This document shows, one piece after another, positions 1 through 8,544 of a DNA stretch of 64,000 nt. Each line of letters begins with the position of its first letter. Within the stretch, counting starts at the first letter, position 1. This stretch comes from JBKHYJ01 sp046565505 (GTDB lineage Bacteria; Acidobacteriota; Blastocatellia; UBA7656): assembly GCA_046565505.1 (NCBI GenBank), contig JBKHYJ010000107.1:20353-84352 (forward strand), in the 5' to 3' direction. The notes below the pieces were generated by a model, which saw nothing but the letters and a program-made list of their open reading frames with translations, ran no database searches and had not been told where the DNA came from. A program made the position numbers and the translations under genes.

Positions 1-208
1 GCTTGCGGCTGGTTTTTCCAGTTCTGAATTCAATCCTCTTTCTTTCGGAGGCGCCCGGATGTCGGTGTCGGCCCCACGATGTTGATTCCGGCGGCATTTC
101 AGCCCTTATGTAGAGTAATGGCCGCAACAGAAAAGCGAATCCCCAAAGCTGGGAATCTTTTGATAACACGAAAGTGGTAGGGCCTGGGGCATAGCAAACT
201 GCGCCGCC
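1..208. other. Left edge, no gene recognised
   Basis: No convincing coding region is visible in the first 208 bases on either strand. Short open frames exist but have no recognisable motif or ribosome site. The stretch lies 3' of the minus-strand sensor kinase and holds one copy of a repeated motif (151-180). Confidence 0.5.
151..180 (+). repeat. AAAGTGGTA-type interspersed motif, copy 1
   Basis: A 30-base stretch containing GATAACACGAAAGTGGTAG. It closely matches the reverse complement of the motif near 18140-18160 (AATACAAAAGTGGTAT) and shares the AAGTGGTA core with the repeats near 6740, 9740 and 15475. It lies beyond the 3' end of the large sensor kinase. Function unknown; it could be a regulator site or part of a small dispersed element. 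Confidence 0.45.
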
Positions 209-3200
209 TTATCTTCCCCGCCGTCTGGCCTCTGCCCTTTCCGCGCTTGTTTTTCGTCCGACCAGTTTGGCGGGCCGCCGGCGACGCTCTGGGGGAAAGG
301 ATTCAAAGGCGGTGTCGCCGGGGATGAAGAGTTCGACCTCCGTACCGACGCCGGCGCCGCTCCAGAGTCTTAGTCTGGCTCTAATCTCTTCTGCGCGCTC
401 GCGCATGCCTGAAAGTCCCCAGTGCCCTTCGCGTCCCGTGCGCAGCACGTGTGGGTCAATCCCGCACCCGTTGTCGCGGATGAATATCCTCAAGTGTTTT
501 GCCCCGTATTCGAGCAGAACTTCGATTGTGCTGGCGCGGGAGTGGCGGAAAGCATTGACCACCGCTTCGCGGCCGATGCGGTAGACTTCATCGCGGATTA
601 TCGGGTGGACAGGGCGGGGCCGGCCTTCGACGGTGACACGGTAATCGATTCGCTCTTCGAAGGCAAGCTCCCACTGAATCCCGGAGAATGACTGCGCGAG
701 ATCATGAACGCCGCGATCAGACGAGCGGAGACCTTTCAGCGCGGTCCGCCCCTCCTCTATGACTTGCTTCATGAGGTTGAGCACGCGGCCGATCAGAGGT
801 TTCGCCGACGAATCCTCGGGCAAATGATCGGCGGCGACGTGAAGCTGCATCGAGGCGCTCAAGAAGCCTTGAAGCAACGTGTCGTGCAAGTCCTGGGCGA
901 TGCGCGTCCGCTCGGCCAGCCGCTCTTCAAACCGTAGGTTCAATTGTCTGGTCAGCCGGCGCAGCCGCAGCCGGGAAAAGAGTAGAACCGCCAGGCCGAA
1001 GGCCATAAGGGCGCAGAGGCGAAACCACAAGGTCTGCCAGAAGACCGGCTCGACCTCTATCTGGATCGCTGATTCCGCGCCGCTCCAGAGTCCGTCGCTG
1101 TTGCTTGCCACGACGCGGAAGCGGTATGAGCCGGGGCCGAGGTTCGTGTAGACGGCTTCGCGGCTGGCGACCGCCTCGCTCCATTCTTGATCGAAGCCAT
1201 CCAGCTTGTATCTGAACCTGACGCGCTCGGGAACCGTGAGGCTCAGGCCCGCATAGCTGAATATGACCCTTTGTCGAGCGCTCGAAATGCGCGGGGCGCT
1301 ATGCAGATCAACAGCGCTGCCATCCGCCGTGACCGCTTCAATCTGAACCACTGCGGGGAACGAGTTGTCTGCCACCTGCCTCGGGTCGACGACCGAAAGG
1401 CCGCGGCCTGTGGAAAACCAGACCCGCCCGAGCGCATCCCGGAGGACCGATCTGTGTCGCCTCACCCCCCCGACACCGCGCAGTCCGTCGGCGAGACCGA
1501 ACTCCCGCACATCGGTCTCGACCGCCACGCCGCTGAGTATTCGGTCGCGGTCAACTCGCAAGACATGATCCGCCGTCGAAATCCAGAGCTGCGCATTCCC
1601 GTCCTCGGCCAGGCCCAATATAGGTTCATTTAATGACGCCGGCACTTCATGAGGGACCCGGATCTCCCCCGCGCTGAGGACCGCAAGGCCATTGTCGGTG
1701 CCTGCCCATATCATGCCGTTAGAATCTTCCGTAAGGCAGTTTACGTTTCCGGGAGGCAGTCCATCCAGGTCAGTATAGACGGCCCATTGACCTTGCATTA
1801 GCGAACAGAGCCCGTTCGCCGTCCCGAACCACATAGCCCCATCGGAGCCTTCCAGGATTGACGTCACCGTATTTGATGGCAGGCCATGCCCGGCGCTGTA
1901 GGTCGTGAATCTGCCATCTTTGAACCGGCTCAGACCGCCGCTTACGGTTCCCGCCCACACGCTTCCGTCGCGACTCTGATGAAGGGCGTAAATGCTGTCT
2001 TGAGCGAGTCCGTCGGCTTGCGTGTACGTCTCGGCCGTGAATGAGCTTCCTTTGTACCTGAGCCGAGTCAGTCCGCCGCGCCGGCGGCCGACCCACAATT
2101 CGCCTTTACTGCCGGTCAGCGAATAGACCTCGTCCTGGTCCAGCCCGGCATCCTTCACCCGCCCGGCTTGCCCGCCCTGCCGCCAAAAGAGCCCGCCGCT
2201 AAAGGGGGCGAACCAGGTGCGGCCTTCCTCGTCGACGTAAACGGCCCCATTGCCCTGTGATGACGGGTCTCTAGAAACGGCATAGGTCATGAAGGCGCTA
2301 TCACGGAGGCGCTCCAGGCCTAGCGCAGTGCCGACCCAGAGATTTCCCTCGCGGTCTTCAAAAATAGTTTTGACGGCGCCGGCTGAATGGCGGTCACCTT
2401 CTTCCAACGAAGCGACCCCGCCGGCGTTGAGCCGTAACAGCCCGTTGCTCGTGCCTATCCAGATGTTCGACGCGCGATCCCTGATCATTGCAAGCGCCTG
2501 TACATGGCCGAGCGGGGTCGTGCCTCCCATTATCTCGTGGGCGTAGCCGCTTTGTCGCACCACACCGTTGTCGGTGCCGACCCATAACTCCCGGTCCCCC
2601 GCCGCCAGCAGACAGTTGATCTTTCTATCGGGCAGCTCTGCCGCCGCGGCGGACAGCTGCCCGCCGCTCATCGAAAAGAGTCCGGCGTCCCTGGTCCCCA
2701 GCCAGATTTTGCCTTCGCCGGTCTTCGCCATCGAGATGATCAGTAGGTTAGACCTCCCGGCCGTCGATGCCAGCTTTTCAAATCTTCCGCCCTCGTACAT
2801 GAAAGCGCCCGTTCCGCGAACGGCGAACAGCGCTTCGCCATGCGGGCCCCGGCACATCGCCGTGACGCCGGAGTTCGCACTGTCGAGATCGGGCATAACG
2901 TCCCGAAAACTTCCGTCCCGGTAGAGCAACATATTCCGACTCTGCGGTCGTATCCAGAGGTTTCCGTCGCCGTCGGTCATCAGGTCGAGGATGGGGCCGG
3001 CAGGCACGGACGCCGAGTTCGTATGATCAAACACGCGGAAGCTCAGTCCGTCGAAGCGGACCAGCCCCCTCTCTGTGCCGACCCACAGATACCCATCGGC
3101 GGTCTGCGCGATGGCGTAAACAGGACCGCCGGGAAATCCTTGTTGGGTGCCCCAGCGGTCGCGCACGTAGTCGGACATGGCTCGATTCGGGGCTAACGCC

Positions 3201-3271
3201 TGCGCGGTGCCCGCGAAACAGACCACGGCCATGCACACCAAAACCCATCTTAAAGGCCGGCTACATCCCAT
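209..3271 (-). CDS. Two-component regulator propeller sensor histidine kinase
   Basis: Predicted hybrid-architecture sensor kinase of about 1020 residues. An N-terminal signal/anchor is followed by many Reg_prop propeller repeats recognisable by recurrent LWVGT-type motifs, a Y_Y_Y domain, one membrane helix (WFRLCALMAFGLAVLLF), then a HisKA_3 dimerisation domain with the phospho-acceptor in LHDTLLQG (His about 796) and a HATPase domain with N box NAFRHS and G1 box DNGCGID. The family is known to sense periplasmic ligands, often carbohydrates, and to phosphorylate a LuxR/NarL-type regulator. I chose the ATG at 3271, eight bases after the stop of the upstream gene, because it starts a clean signal peptide; a longer frame reaches 3412. 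No partner regulator is seen in the window; it may lie left of base 1. Confidence 0.9.
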   Translation of the reverse strand: MGCSRPLRWVLVCMAVVCFAGTAQALAPNRAMSDYVRDRWGTQQGFPGGPVYAIAQTADGYLWVGTERGLVRFDGLSFRVFDHTNSASVPAGPILDLMTDGDGNLWIRPQSRNMLLYRDGSFRDVMPDLDSANSGVTAMCRGPHGEALFAVRGTGAFMYEGGRFEKLASTAGRSNLLIISMAKTGEGKIWLGTRDAGLFSMSGGQLSAAAAELPDRKINCLLAAGDRELWVGTDNGVVRQSGYAHEIMGGTTPLGHVQALAMIRDRASNIWIGTSNGLLRLNAGGVASLEEGDRHSAGAVKTIFEDREGNLWVGTALGLERLRDSAFMTYAVSRDPSSQGNGAVYVDEEGRTWFAPFSGGLFWRQGGQAGRVKDAGLDQDEVYSLTGSKGELWVGRRRGGLTRLRYKGSSFTAETYTQADGLAQDSIYALHQSRDGSVWAGTVSGGLSRFKDGRFTTYSAGHGLPSNTVTSILEGSDGAMWFGTANGLCSLMQGQWAVYTDLDGLPPGNVNCLTEDSNGMIWAGTDNGLAVLSAGEIRVPHEVPASLNEPILGLAEDGNAQLWISTADHVLRVDRDRILSGVAVETDVREFGLADGLRGVGGVRRHRSVLRDALGRVWFSTGRGLSVVDPRQVADNSFPAVVQIEAVTADGSAVDLHSAPRISSARQRVIFSYAGLSLTVPERVRFRYKLDGFDQEWSEAVASREAVYTNLGPGSYRFRVVASNSDGLWSGAESAIQIEVEPVFWQTLWFRLCALMAFGLAVLLFSRLRLRRLTRQLNLRFEERLAERTRIAQDLHDTLLQGFLSASMQLHVAADHLPEDSSAKPLIGRVLNLMKQVIEEGRTALKGLRSSDRGVHDLAQSFSGIQWELAFEERIDYRVTVEGRPRPVHPIIRDEVYRIGREAVVNAFRHSRASTIEVLLEYGAKHLRIFIRDNGCGIDPHVLRTGREGHWGLSGMRERAEEIRARLRLWSGAGVGTEVELFIPGDTAFESFPPERRRRPAKLVGRKTSAERAEARRRGR

Positions 3272-3278
3272 ACTCCGG

Positions 3279-4610
3279 TCAGGGGAGATATTCAAATTTC
3301 TCGATGACCACCTCGGCGCCATTTTGCGCCGGGTTATCGGTTTTGCCATAGACATAAAGCGCCATTCGCACCGATTCCATGCCGGGAGAAGGGACCCCCG
3401 ACGTAAAAACATGTTCGCCGACGACCTCAGTCCGAGGATCGGTTATCGCCCCGCGGACGGTTCTGAAAGAGACCCTTCCCGGCTCCCAGCGGAACGAATG
3501 GGTGAGCACTCCTTTAGGGGCCGTAAACCGGGCTACATTGGCCGGGACATAAAAGGGCTGGACTTCATATTGCGCGTTCTTGCTGGCCGGATCGCCCCAG
3601 CGACTGATCTCGATGTCCATCTCACGGTTGTTCTGATCGCCCCCGGCGTAGTCCCAGGTGAACATAGCAAAAACGACCGCCGGCTCAAGCTCCGAGGTGT
3701 CCCGCACGACGAAAGAATACGTGCCGTAGCCGAGGCTGCGCGTGAGAGTCACCTCGGCACACGTCCACTTGCCGCCCTGCTTCGTCACGCGAAGATGCAG
3801 CGCGCCGCCGGCGTCAGTCCAGGCATTCGTCGGATCGTAGACATTCATGGTGTCGCCGCGACTGCTCGGCGCATTACGGACACGCCACTCGTAGCCGCTG
3901 AAGTAGAGCGGAGGAGGCGCAGCCGGCCCGGGCGTCGCGCCTTCCGCCGTGGCGATAGCCGCCACGTCGCCGCCCGGCTCTGGCAGCGCACTCATCCTGG
4001 CGCGGGGGTGATACCCCGGCTCGACCAGCAGCGCCGCGTACTCTGATCCGAGGTGAGTTGAGTTGATCCAGCTCGAGTCTGGCTGAATCTTTGTGAAGGG
4101 CATGCTTGATAGGGGCTGTAACCACCAGGCCCCGGCCTTCGCGTACAAGACGATCTGCTGCCCGGGCTGAGCGCCTGTGACCCGCCCCTGTATAATGTCG
4201 AGCTTGTCTAGACGGCCCGCCTCTGCCGGAGGAACCCTGGTGAATTCGACGGAGGGAGTGACACTTCCCGATTGCGAACGGCAGCCGTTGAACAGGAGGC
4301 AGCAGCCCAGGATCAGGAGGACGCCCTGCCGAAGGAGCCTGGCCGGGGCGTAGTTTTCAGATACTGAATCGGCGATCGCGGTCGCCCGGGGTGGAGTTCG
4401 AGTACCCGCCAGGTAATTTGATTGAGTCCCCGGCAAACGCCGGCGATCAGCCGAGTTCAGGTCGCCAGACTGGTCGGCCTGAAAACCGCGAAAGGCAAAC
4501 GCTGTGTGCCGTCCCTGCGCCACTTGAGACCTCAACTTTTGTTGTAGCGCGATCAAGGCACTATAGCGGAGGGATTCATATCGCGTCCAGGTGCCCAGGC
4601 TGACCGTCAT
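3279..4610 (-). CDS. Lipoprotein with acidobacterial sensor module and GH16-like domain
   Basis: The frame encodes 443 residues. A lipobox (LLFNGC, Cys about 110) precedes a roughly 100-residue module (about 117-222, with EFTRVPPAEAG, DKLDIIQGRV and EYAALLVEPGY). The second kinase at 16655-17887 carries the same module. The C-terminal part (about 235-443) is jellyroll-like with the GH16 catalytic pattern E330-M-D332-I-E334, so it may hydrolyse or bind beta-glucans at the cell surface. The ATG at 4610 leaves an odd 88-residue leader before the signal peptide, and no ATG, GTG or TTG lies close to it, so the true start or a frame error is unresolved. It ends eight bases before the kinase and probably shares its transcript. 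The 295 bases upstream hold no gene I can support. Confidence 0.75.
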   Translation of the reverse strand: MTVSLGTWTRYESLRYSALIALQQKLRSQVAQGRHTAFAFRGFQADQSGDLNSADRRRLPGTQSNYLAGTRTPPRATAIADSVSENYAPARLLRQGVLLILGCCLLFNGCRSQSGSVTPSVEFTRVPPAEAGRLDKLDIIQGRVTGAQPGQQIVLYAKAGAWWLQPLSSMPFTKIQPDSSWINSTHLGSEYAALLVEPGYHPRARMSALPEPGGDVAAIATAEGATPGPAAPPPLYFSGYEWRVRNAPSSRGDTMNVYDPTNAWTDAGGALHLRVTKQGGKWTCAEVTLTRSLGYGTYSFVVRDTSELEPAVVFAMFTWDYAGGDQNNREMDIEISRWGDPASKNAQYEVQPFYVPANVARFTAPKGVLTHSFRWEPGRVSFRTVRGAITDPRTEVVGEHVFTSGVPSPGMESVRMALYVYGKTDNPAQNGAEVVIEKFEYLP

Positions 4611-4905
4611 GCCGGGATTCTCCGGGAGCTTTACGCCTCGACGTTACGTGCCGCCGGCCGCCGGCGGATCATCCGGCAAGGGCCTTATGAATCCTTCGTC
4701 ACCCCTGCCGCGGAAATCTGCCGATTGAGGCTCAAAGAAATCTCCTAATATAAAACAGCTATCATGAAAAAGGGCGGATGCAGGAAGGGCCGCTAACGTG
4801 AGACAGCCCGCAGGGCCTACACAGGTCAAAAGCCATCTACTTTCGCGGCCGCTTCGGCCGACGCCTGCGGAGCTTCAGATGGTGTGGGCTTGCCGTATTG
4901 ACGGC

Positions 4906-6282
4906 TTACTCTGCCGGACGCATCTCGCCCAGCATCGTCGGGATTAGTTCGGAGACTGTCGGGTGGATGGGCACCGCGCGCTCCAGCACGTCGTAGGGCA
5001 CGCCCGCGTTCATTATGTCGAGGACGCCGTGAATCGCCTCGTCGCCGCCCGCGCCCAGGATGGCGGCCCCGAGAATCCTGCGCGTTTCGGCGTCGACGAC
5101 GACCTTCATCAACCCTTGCGTTTCCCCCTTCTCGACGGCGCGGCTGACGCGGCTCATGGGGCGGCTGCCGACGAGTAGCCGCCGGCCCGTGGCGAGCGCC
5201 TCGCGCTCCGTCATGCCGGCACGGCCGAGCGGCGGATCGACGTAGAGCGCGTAGGCGGGCACGCGGTCACTCACGCGCCGGCTCTCCCCGTCCAACAGGT
5301 TGGCGGCGACGATCTCGTAGTCGTTGTAGGCGGTGTGCGTGAAGGCGCCGCGGCCGTTGCAGTCGCCGAGCGCCCAGATGCCGGGGACGTTGGTGGCGAG
5401 CTGGTCGTCAACCTTGATATACCCGCGCGCGTCGGTCTCGACGCCGGCGGCTTCCAGGCCGAGCTCGTCGGTATTCGGTCGGCGCCCCACCGCGAGCAGG
5501 ACGTGCGAGCCGACCGACCTGGGCTCTCCTTCCTGGCAGCTGACGCCGACCTCGACGCCTCGCTCGTGCGGCGCCAGGCTGATGCATTCGGCGCTTGTGC
5601 GCACGTTGATGCCTTCGCCGATGAGAATCTCCCTGATGGCTTCAGAGATATCCTCGTCCTCGCGCGCGATGAGGCGCGGGGACTTCTCGATGACCGTCAC
5701 CTCCGCGCCGAAGCGGCGGTACATCTGGGCGAACTCCAGCCCGACGTAGCTGCCGCCGGCGACGACCAGATGCTCAGGCAGGAAGTCGAGTTCGAGCATC
5801 GAGCGGTTGTTGAGGAAGGGGATTTCGCTTACGCCGGGCATATCAGGCACAAAGGCGCGCCCGCCGACGTTGACGAAGATGCGCGGCGCGGTCAGCAGCC
5901 CCTCGCCGACGCGAACCCGGTCCGGCCCCTCGAAGCGCGCGTGCCCTTCGATTACGGTGCAGCCGGCCATGCCGCGCAGCCACTTCTCGACTCCCCTGCG
6001 CGAGTCCGCGACCACGGCGTCGGCGCGGGCCTTGACCGTCTTCATGTCCACGCGCACCGAGCCATCGAGGAGGACGCCGAAGTCTGCGGCGCGGCGCGCG
6101 AGGTGTGCGGCGTAGGCGCTGGCGATGAGCGTCTTCGTCGGCGTGCAGCCGGTGTTGACGCACGTCCCGCCGAAGAGCTTGCGCTCAACGAAGGCCACCG
6201 CCATGCCTGCGCCGGTCAGCCGCCCGGCCAGGGACGGGCCGGCCTGGCCCGCGCCGATGATGATCGCGTCGAACTCTCTCAT
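4906..6282 (-). CDS. FAD-dependent pyridine nucleotide-disulfide oxidoreductase (MerA-like)
   Basis: A 458-residue class I flavin disulfide reductase. Visible features are the FAD Rossmann motif (IIGAGQAGPSLAG, 8-20), the redox disulfide GGTCVNTGC (C41, C46), an NAD(P)-binding motif around VVAGGSYVGLEFAQ, the second FAD motif IWALGDCNG, and the C-terminal active-site HPTVSE (about 440-445). It resembles mercuric reductase and dihydrolipoamide dehydrogenase but lacks the MerA heavy-metal N-domain and the C-terminal Cys pair, so mercury reduction is not supported. Related proteins are annotated only as FAD-containing oxidoreductases. Its ATG overlaps the stop of the upstream fragment by four bases (ATGA), which suggests translational coupling. 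Confidence 0.9.
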   Translation of the reverse strand: MREFDAIIIGAGQAGPSLAGRLTGAGMAVAFVERKLFGGTCVNTGCTPTKTLIASAYAAHLARRAADFGVLLDGSVRVDMKTVKARADAVVADSRRGVEKWLRGMAGCTVIEGHARFEGPDRVRVGEGLLTAPRIFVNVGGRAFVPDMPGVSEIPFLNNRSMLELDFLPEHLVVAGGSYVGLEFAQMYRRFGAEVTVIEKSPRLIAREDEDISEAIREILIGEGINVRTSAECISLAPHERGVEVGVSCQEGEPRSVGSHVLLAVGRRPNTDELGLEAAGVETDARGYIKVDDQLATNVPGIWALGDCNGRGAFTHTAYNDYEIVAANLLDGESRRVSDRVPAYALYVDPPLGRAGMTEREALATGRRLLVGSRPMSRVSRAVEKGETQGLMKVVVDAETRRILGAAILGAGGDEAIHGVLDIMNAGVPYDVLERAVPIHPTVSELIPTMLGEMRPAE

Positions 6283-6578
6283 CGCAGTGCCACTCCTATC
6301 AGCAGCGCGACGGTGAAGGCGACCGCGTCCTCGGTGAAGGCGGCGGGGCGGCCGCTGCCTAACGCGGCGGCGAGTTCCGCGCGGATTGCGCGCCCGCCGA
6401 GGTTAAGCCAGCCGAGGTAAGCCGCCCAGGCGACCGCGGGCTCTATGCCTTGTTCCGCTAAAGCCCGAGCTTTTTCTTCAGAGCGCGTCAGAGCAACTAT
6501 GGCGTGTCCTTTGGCAAGCAATTCCGCCGTCAGCGGCCGGCCGATGGCTCCCGTTCCTCCCGCAACAAAGATCTTCAC
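6279..6578 (-). pseudogene. Chimeric remnant: NAD(P)-binding N-terminus joined to DUF4126-like pieces
   Basis: A 99-codon frame from a GTG with a good AGGAGG upstream. The first about 45 residues are a normal SDR/epimerase beginning (IFVAGGTGAIGRPLT, then AEQGIEPAVA). The sequence then changes to WAAYLGWLNLGG and ends with AAALGSGRPAAFTEDAVAF plus a hydrophobic tail. From memory these resemble the beginning and end of a DUF4126 membrane protein with the middle missing. The Rossmann fold is incomplete and no catalytic residues remain, so an enzyme is unlikely. It overlaps the flavin reductase start by four bases and may survive as a leader cistron. The DUF4126 assignment is from recollection. 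Confidence 0.55.
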
Positions 6579-6600
6579 CGGTGAGCCTCCTGTCCGCAAT

Positions 6601-6760
6601 GCAATTGTTGAAAAGCACTTCTTGCTACTTCCGCGCCCTCTTTATCTACTAACCGTCAGCTCTTTCGCCGCTCCTGCGACTTCAGACTATGAGCTATCCG
6701 AGCAAGCAACACATCACGAAATCGGATGGTTTTTCGCTACCACTTTCAGGAGCATTGGGG
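6601..6760 (-). repeat. Interspersed upstream element, copy B
   Basis: About 150 bases closely related to 9602-9750. Both copies share TTGTTGAAAAGCA, TCTACTAACCG, GCTCTTTC, an ACTATGA block and the TACCACTT core, in the same order and spacing. Each sits immediately before the ribosome site of a minus-strand redox gene (GTG at 6578; ATG at 9579), so each probably holds that gene's promoter. It could be a duplicated promoter or a small dispersed element. Confidence 0.65.
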
Positions 6761-6830
6761 CGTCCCCATATCGAGTTACCGCGGTTGCCGCGCCGTCACC
6801 CCGGTTGCGCGCAATGGCATATGCAGACAC

Positions 6831-7748
6831 TCAGGCCACTTTTGCCGGCGCGGTGAATGTCGCCGCATTCTTCCTGACGAACTCCCGCACGCTCAGCGGC
6901 CCTTTCCCCGTTAGCCTGAGCACGTCCTCAGACATACGGTCGTAGCGTCCCGCCCGGTGCAGATCGGCCATCGTCGCGAGGTGGCTCACCAGGTGAGCCG
7001 GCAGCCCACGCTCTAGCAGCCCGTCACGCCACGGCCCGACAGGGATGTCCTCATAGGTGATGGTGCGGCCGAGCGCCTCCGAATACTCCTGCGCATAGAA
7101 ATGCATGTCCTCGGACCGCGGGCCGGTCAGGTGATAGACCTTGCCGATGTGCGGCTGCGGGTCGGCGAGCAGCGCGGCGATTACACGCGCGACGTCTTCC
7201 GCTGCCACGGGCGAAGTCTTGCCCTCGCCGAACGGCAGTCTGATCTGATTTGATTCCCTGACCGAATCCGAAGTGAAGATCAGGAAGAAGCCTTCGAGAA
7301 ATACTGTCGGCCGCACGTGCACGACCGGGAGGCCGGACCAGTTCAGCGCCTGCTCGGCCAGCCAGTGCAGCTTGTGCTGCGGGCTAGCGGTGGTCTCGGT
7401 AATGCTCATCTGCGAGAGCGTCATCTGCGACATGTTGACGAACGCCTTCACGCCGTGATGCTTCGCCACCGCCGCCGCGTTGACCGTCGCGGCCAGGTAG
7501 TCATCCGAAACCGACATGCCGAAGTAGATCGTCTCGCAGCCGCCAATCACCCTGTGCATCGAGTCGAGGTCGAGCAGGTTGCCGAATACGACCTCCGCGC
7601 CCAGATCGCGCAACGTCTGGGCGCGTTCGTCTTCACTGCGCACCATCGCGCGCACCGCTTTGCCTTGCTCCAACAGCAGTTCGGTAACCTTGCGCCCCAC
7701 CGCGCCGACGCGCCCTGCCGCGCCTGTGACCAGAATGGGATTAGCCAT
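6831..7748 (-). CDS. NmrA/SDR-family NAD(P)-binding protein
   Basis: A 305-residue atypical short-chain dehydrogenase of the NmrA/NAD(P)H-azoreductase-like group. The N-terminal ILVTGAAGRVGAVGRKV is the nucleotide-binding loop. The middle holds VNMSQMTLSQ and VVHVRPTVFLEGFF, and the C-terminal half has YHLTGP and YEDIPVGPW, typical of NmrA-like proteins. The group includes redox sensors and quinone or NAD(P)H oxidoreductases, and the substrate cannot be told here. The ATG at 7748 was chosen over an upstream frame because GGGAGG lies about 8 bases before it and the Rossmann motif starts at residue 4. It lies 40 bases downstream of the redoxin gene and is probably cotranscribed with it. Confidence 0.85.
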   Translation of the reverse strand: MANPILVTGAAGRVGAVGRKVTELLLEQGKAVRAMVRSEDERAQTLRDLGAEVVFGNLLDLDSMHRVIGGCETIYFGMSVSDDYLAATVNAAAVAKHHGVKAFVNMSQMTLSQMSITETTASPQHKLHWLAEQALNWSGLPVVHVRPTVFLEGFFLIFTSDSVRESNQIRLPFGEGKTSPVAAEDVARVIAALLADPQPHIGKVYHLTGPRSEDMHFYAQEYSEALGRTITYEDIPVGPWRDGLLERGLPAHLVSHLATMADLHRAGRYDRMSEDVLRLTGKGPLSVREFVRKNAATFTAPAKVA

Positions 7749-7788
7749 GTTCTTTCCTCCCGCTCCCTTGATCGTGATGACCCCGTCC

Positions 7789-8385
7789 CTAGTCCTGTTC
7801 GCCGAGGGTCTGGGCGTACGTTTTGCCATACGGGTAGAAGAGTTCCTTGCGGCCTTGCTCCCATGCGGCTTTGAGTTCAGGCGTTGTGATGTCCCAGTCC
7901 GGCCGGCATTTCCTGATAACGGCCCGCAGATCCTGGCGGAGCTCTTCTATCGTGGGCCGCCCGAAGAACCAGTAGCCCATGTAGACCTTATAAATGACCA
8001 GACCGGGCTCTAGGACAATCGTGTGCGGGATCATGGGATTGTGGAGGGGGTCGGTGTATTCGGCGATGTCGAGGTCTTTTTGGACCCTGCGTCCCGCGTC
8101 AGAGAGGAAAGGCCAGTGGGCGCCGACCCCGCTGCGGTATTCATTCGTCTCGGTGATGTTGTCTGTGCTAATCGTGACCAGCCGGCAATAGCCGACCTCG
8201 ATCTCACGATGGAGTTGAACAAGTCCTCCCGCCTGCCGGCGGTCCTTGGGGCAGTACCCTCCGCGGCTGAGGACCAGAACCATTGGATGTTGCCCTTGCA
8301 GTTCGGAGAGCTTGCGGCGTTTCGCGGTGTGATCGGGAAGCTCGAAGTCGGGGAAGAGGGCCCCCGGAACAATGTCAGCTCGCAT
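7789..8385 (-). CDS. AhpC/TSA-type redoxin domain protein
   Basis: A 198-residue thioredoxin-fold peroxiredoxin-like protein. It starts with PGALFPDFELPDHTAK and has one cysteine at the peroxidatic position in RGGYCPKDRR (C45); position +3 is Lys, so there is no CxxC and it would act as a 1-Cys enzyme if active. The central VTISTDN and WPFLSDA blocks fit the fold, and the C-terminal GYWFFGRPTIEELRQD is typical of a family of redoxin proteins of unknown substrate. The ATG at 8385 follows AGGAAAGGTGG. It is the first gene of a likely pair with the NmrA-like gene. Peroxide or organic hydroperoxide reduction is inferred, not shown. Confidence 0.8.
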   Translation of the reverse strand: MRADIVPGALFPDFELPDHTAKRRKLSELQGQHPMVLVLSRGGYCPKDRRQAGGLVQLHREIEVGYCRLVTISTDNITETNEYRSGVGAHWPFLSDAGRRVQKDLDIAEYTDPLHNPMIPHTIVLEPGLVIYKVYMGYWFFGRPTIEELRQDLRAVIRKCRPDWDITTPELKAAWEQGRKELFYPYGKTYAQTLGEQD

Positions 8386-8544
8386 GTGAAAACCACCTTT
8401 CCTGTTTGAACCTGACAACCTTAAACGGGATGAGCCCACAAGCCCTCGCATCAGGGCGGCGGTCTCATCTGCCGCCGTGTCAACGCGGAATGGCCGAAGT
8501 CAAGAACGTGAACTTGAGCATTCGGCACATTCCGGCGACAGGCT

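Noticed and set aside
4906..6282. Mercuric reductase (merA)
   Set aside because: The redox disulfide and fold fit, but the heavy-metal domain and the C-terminal Cys pair are missing and no mer regulator or transporter is near.
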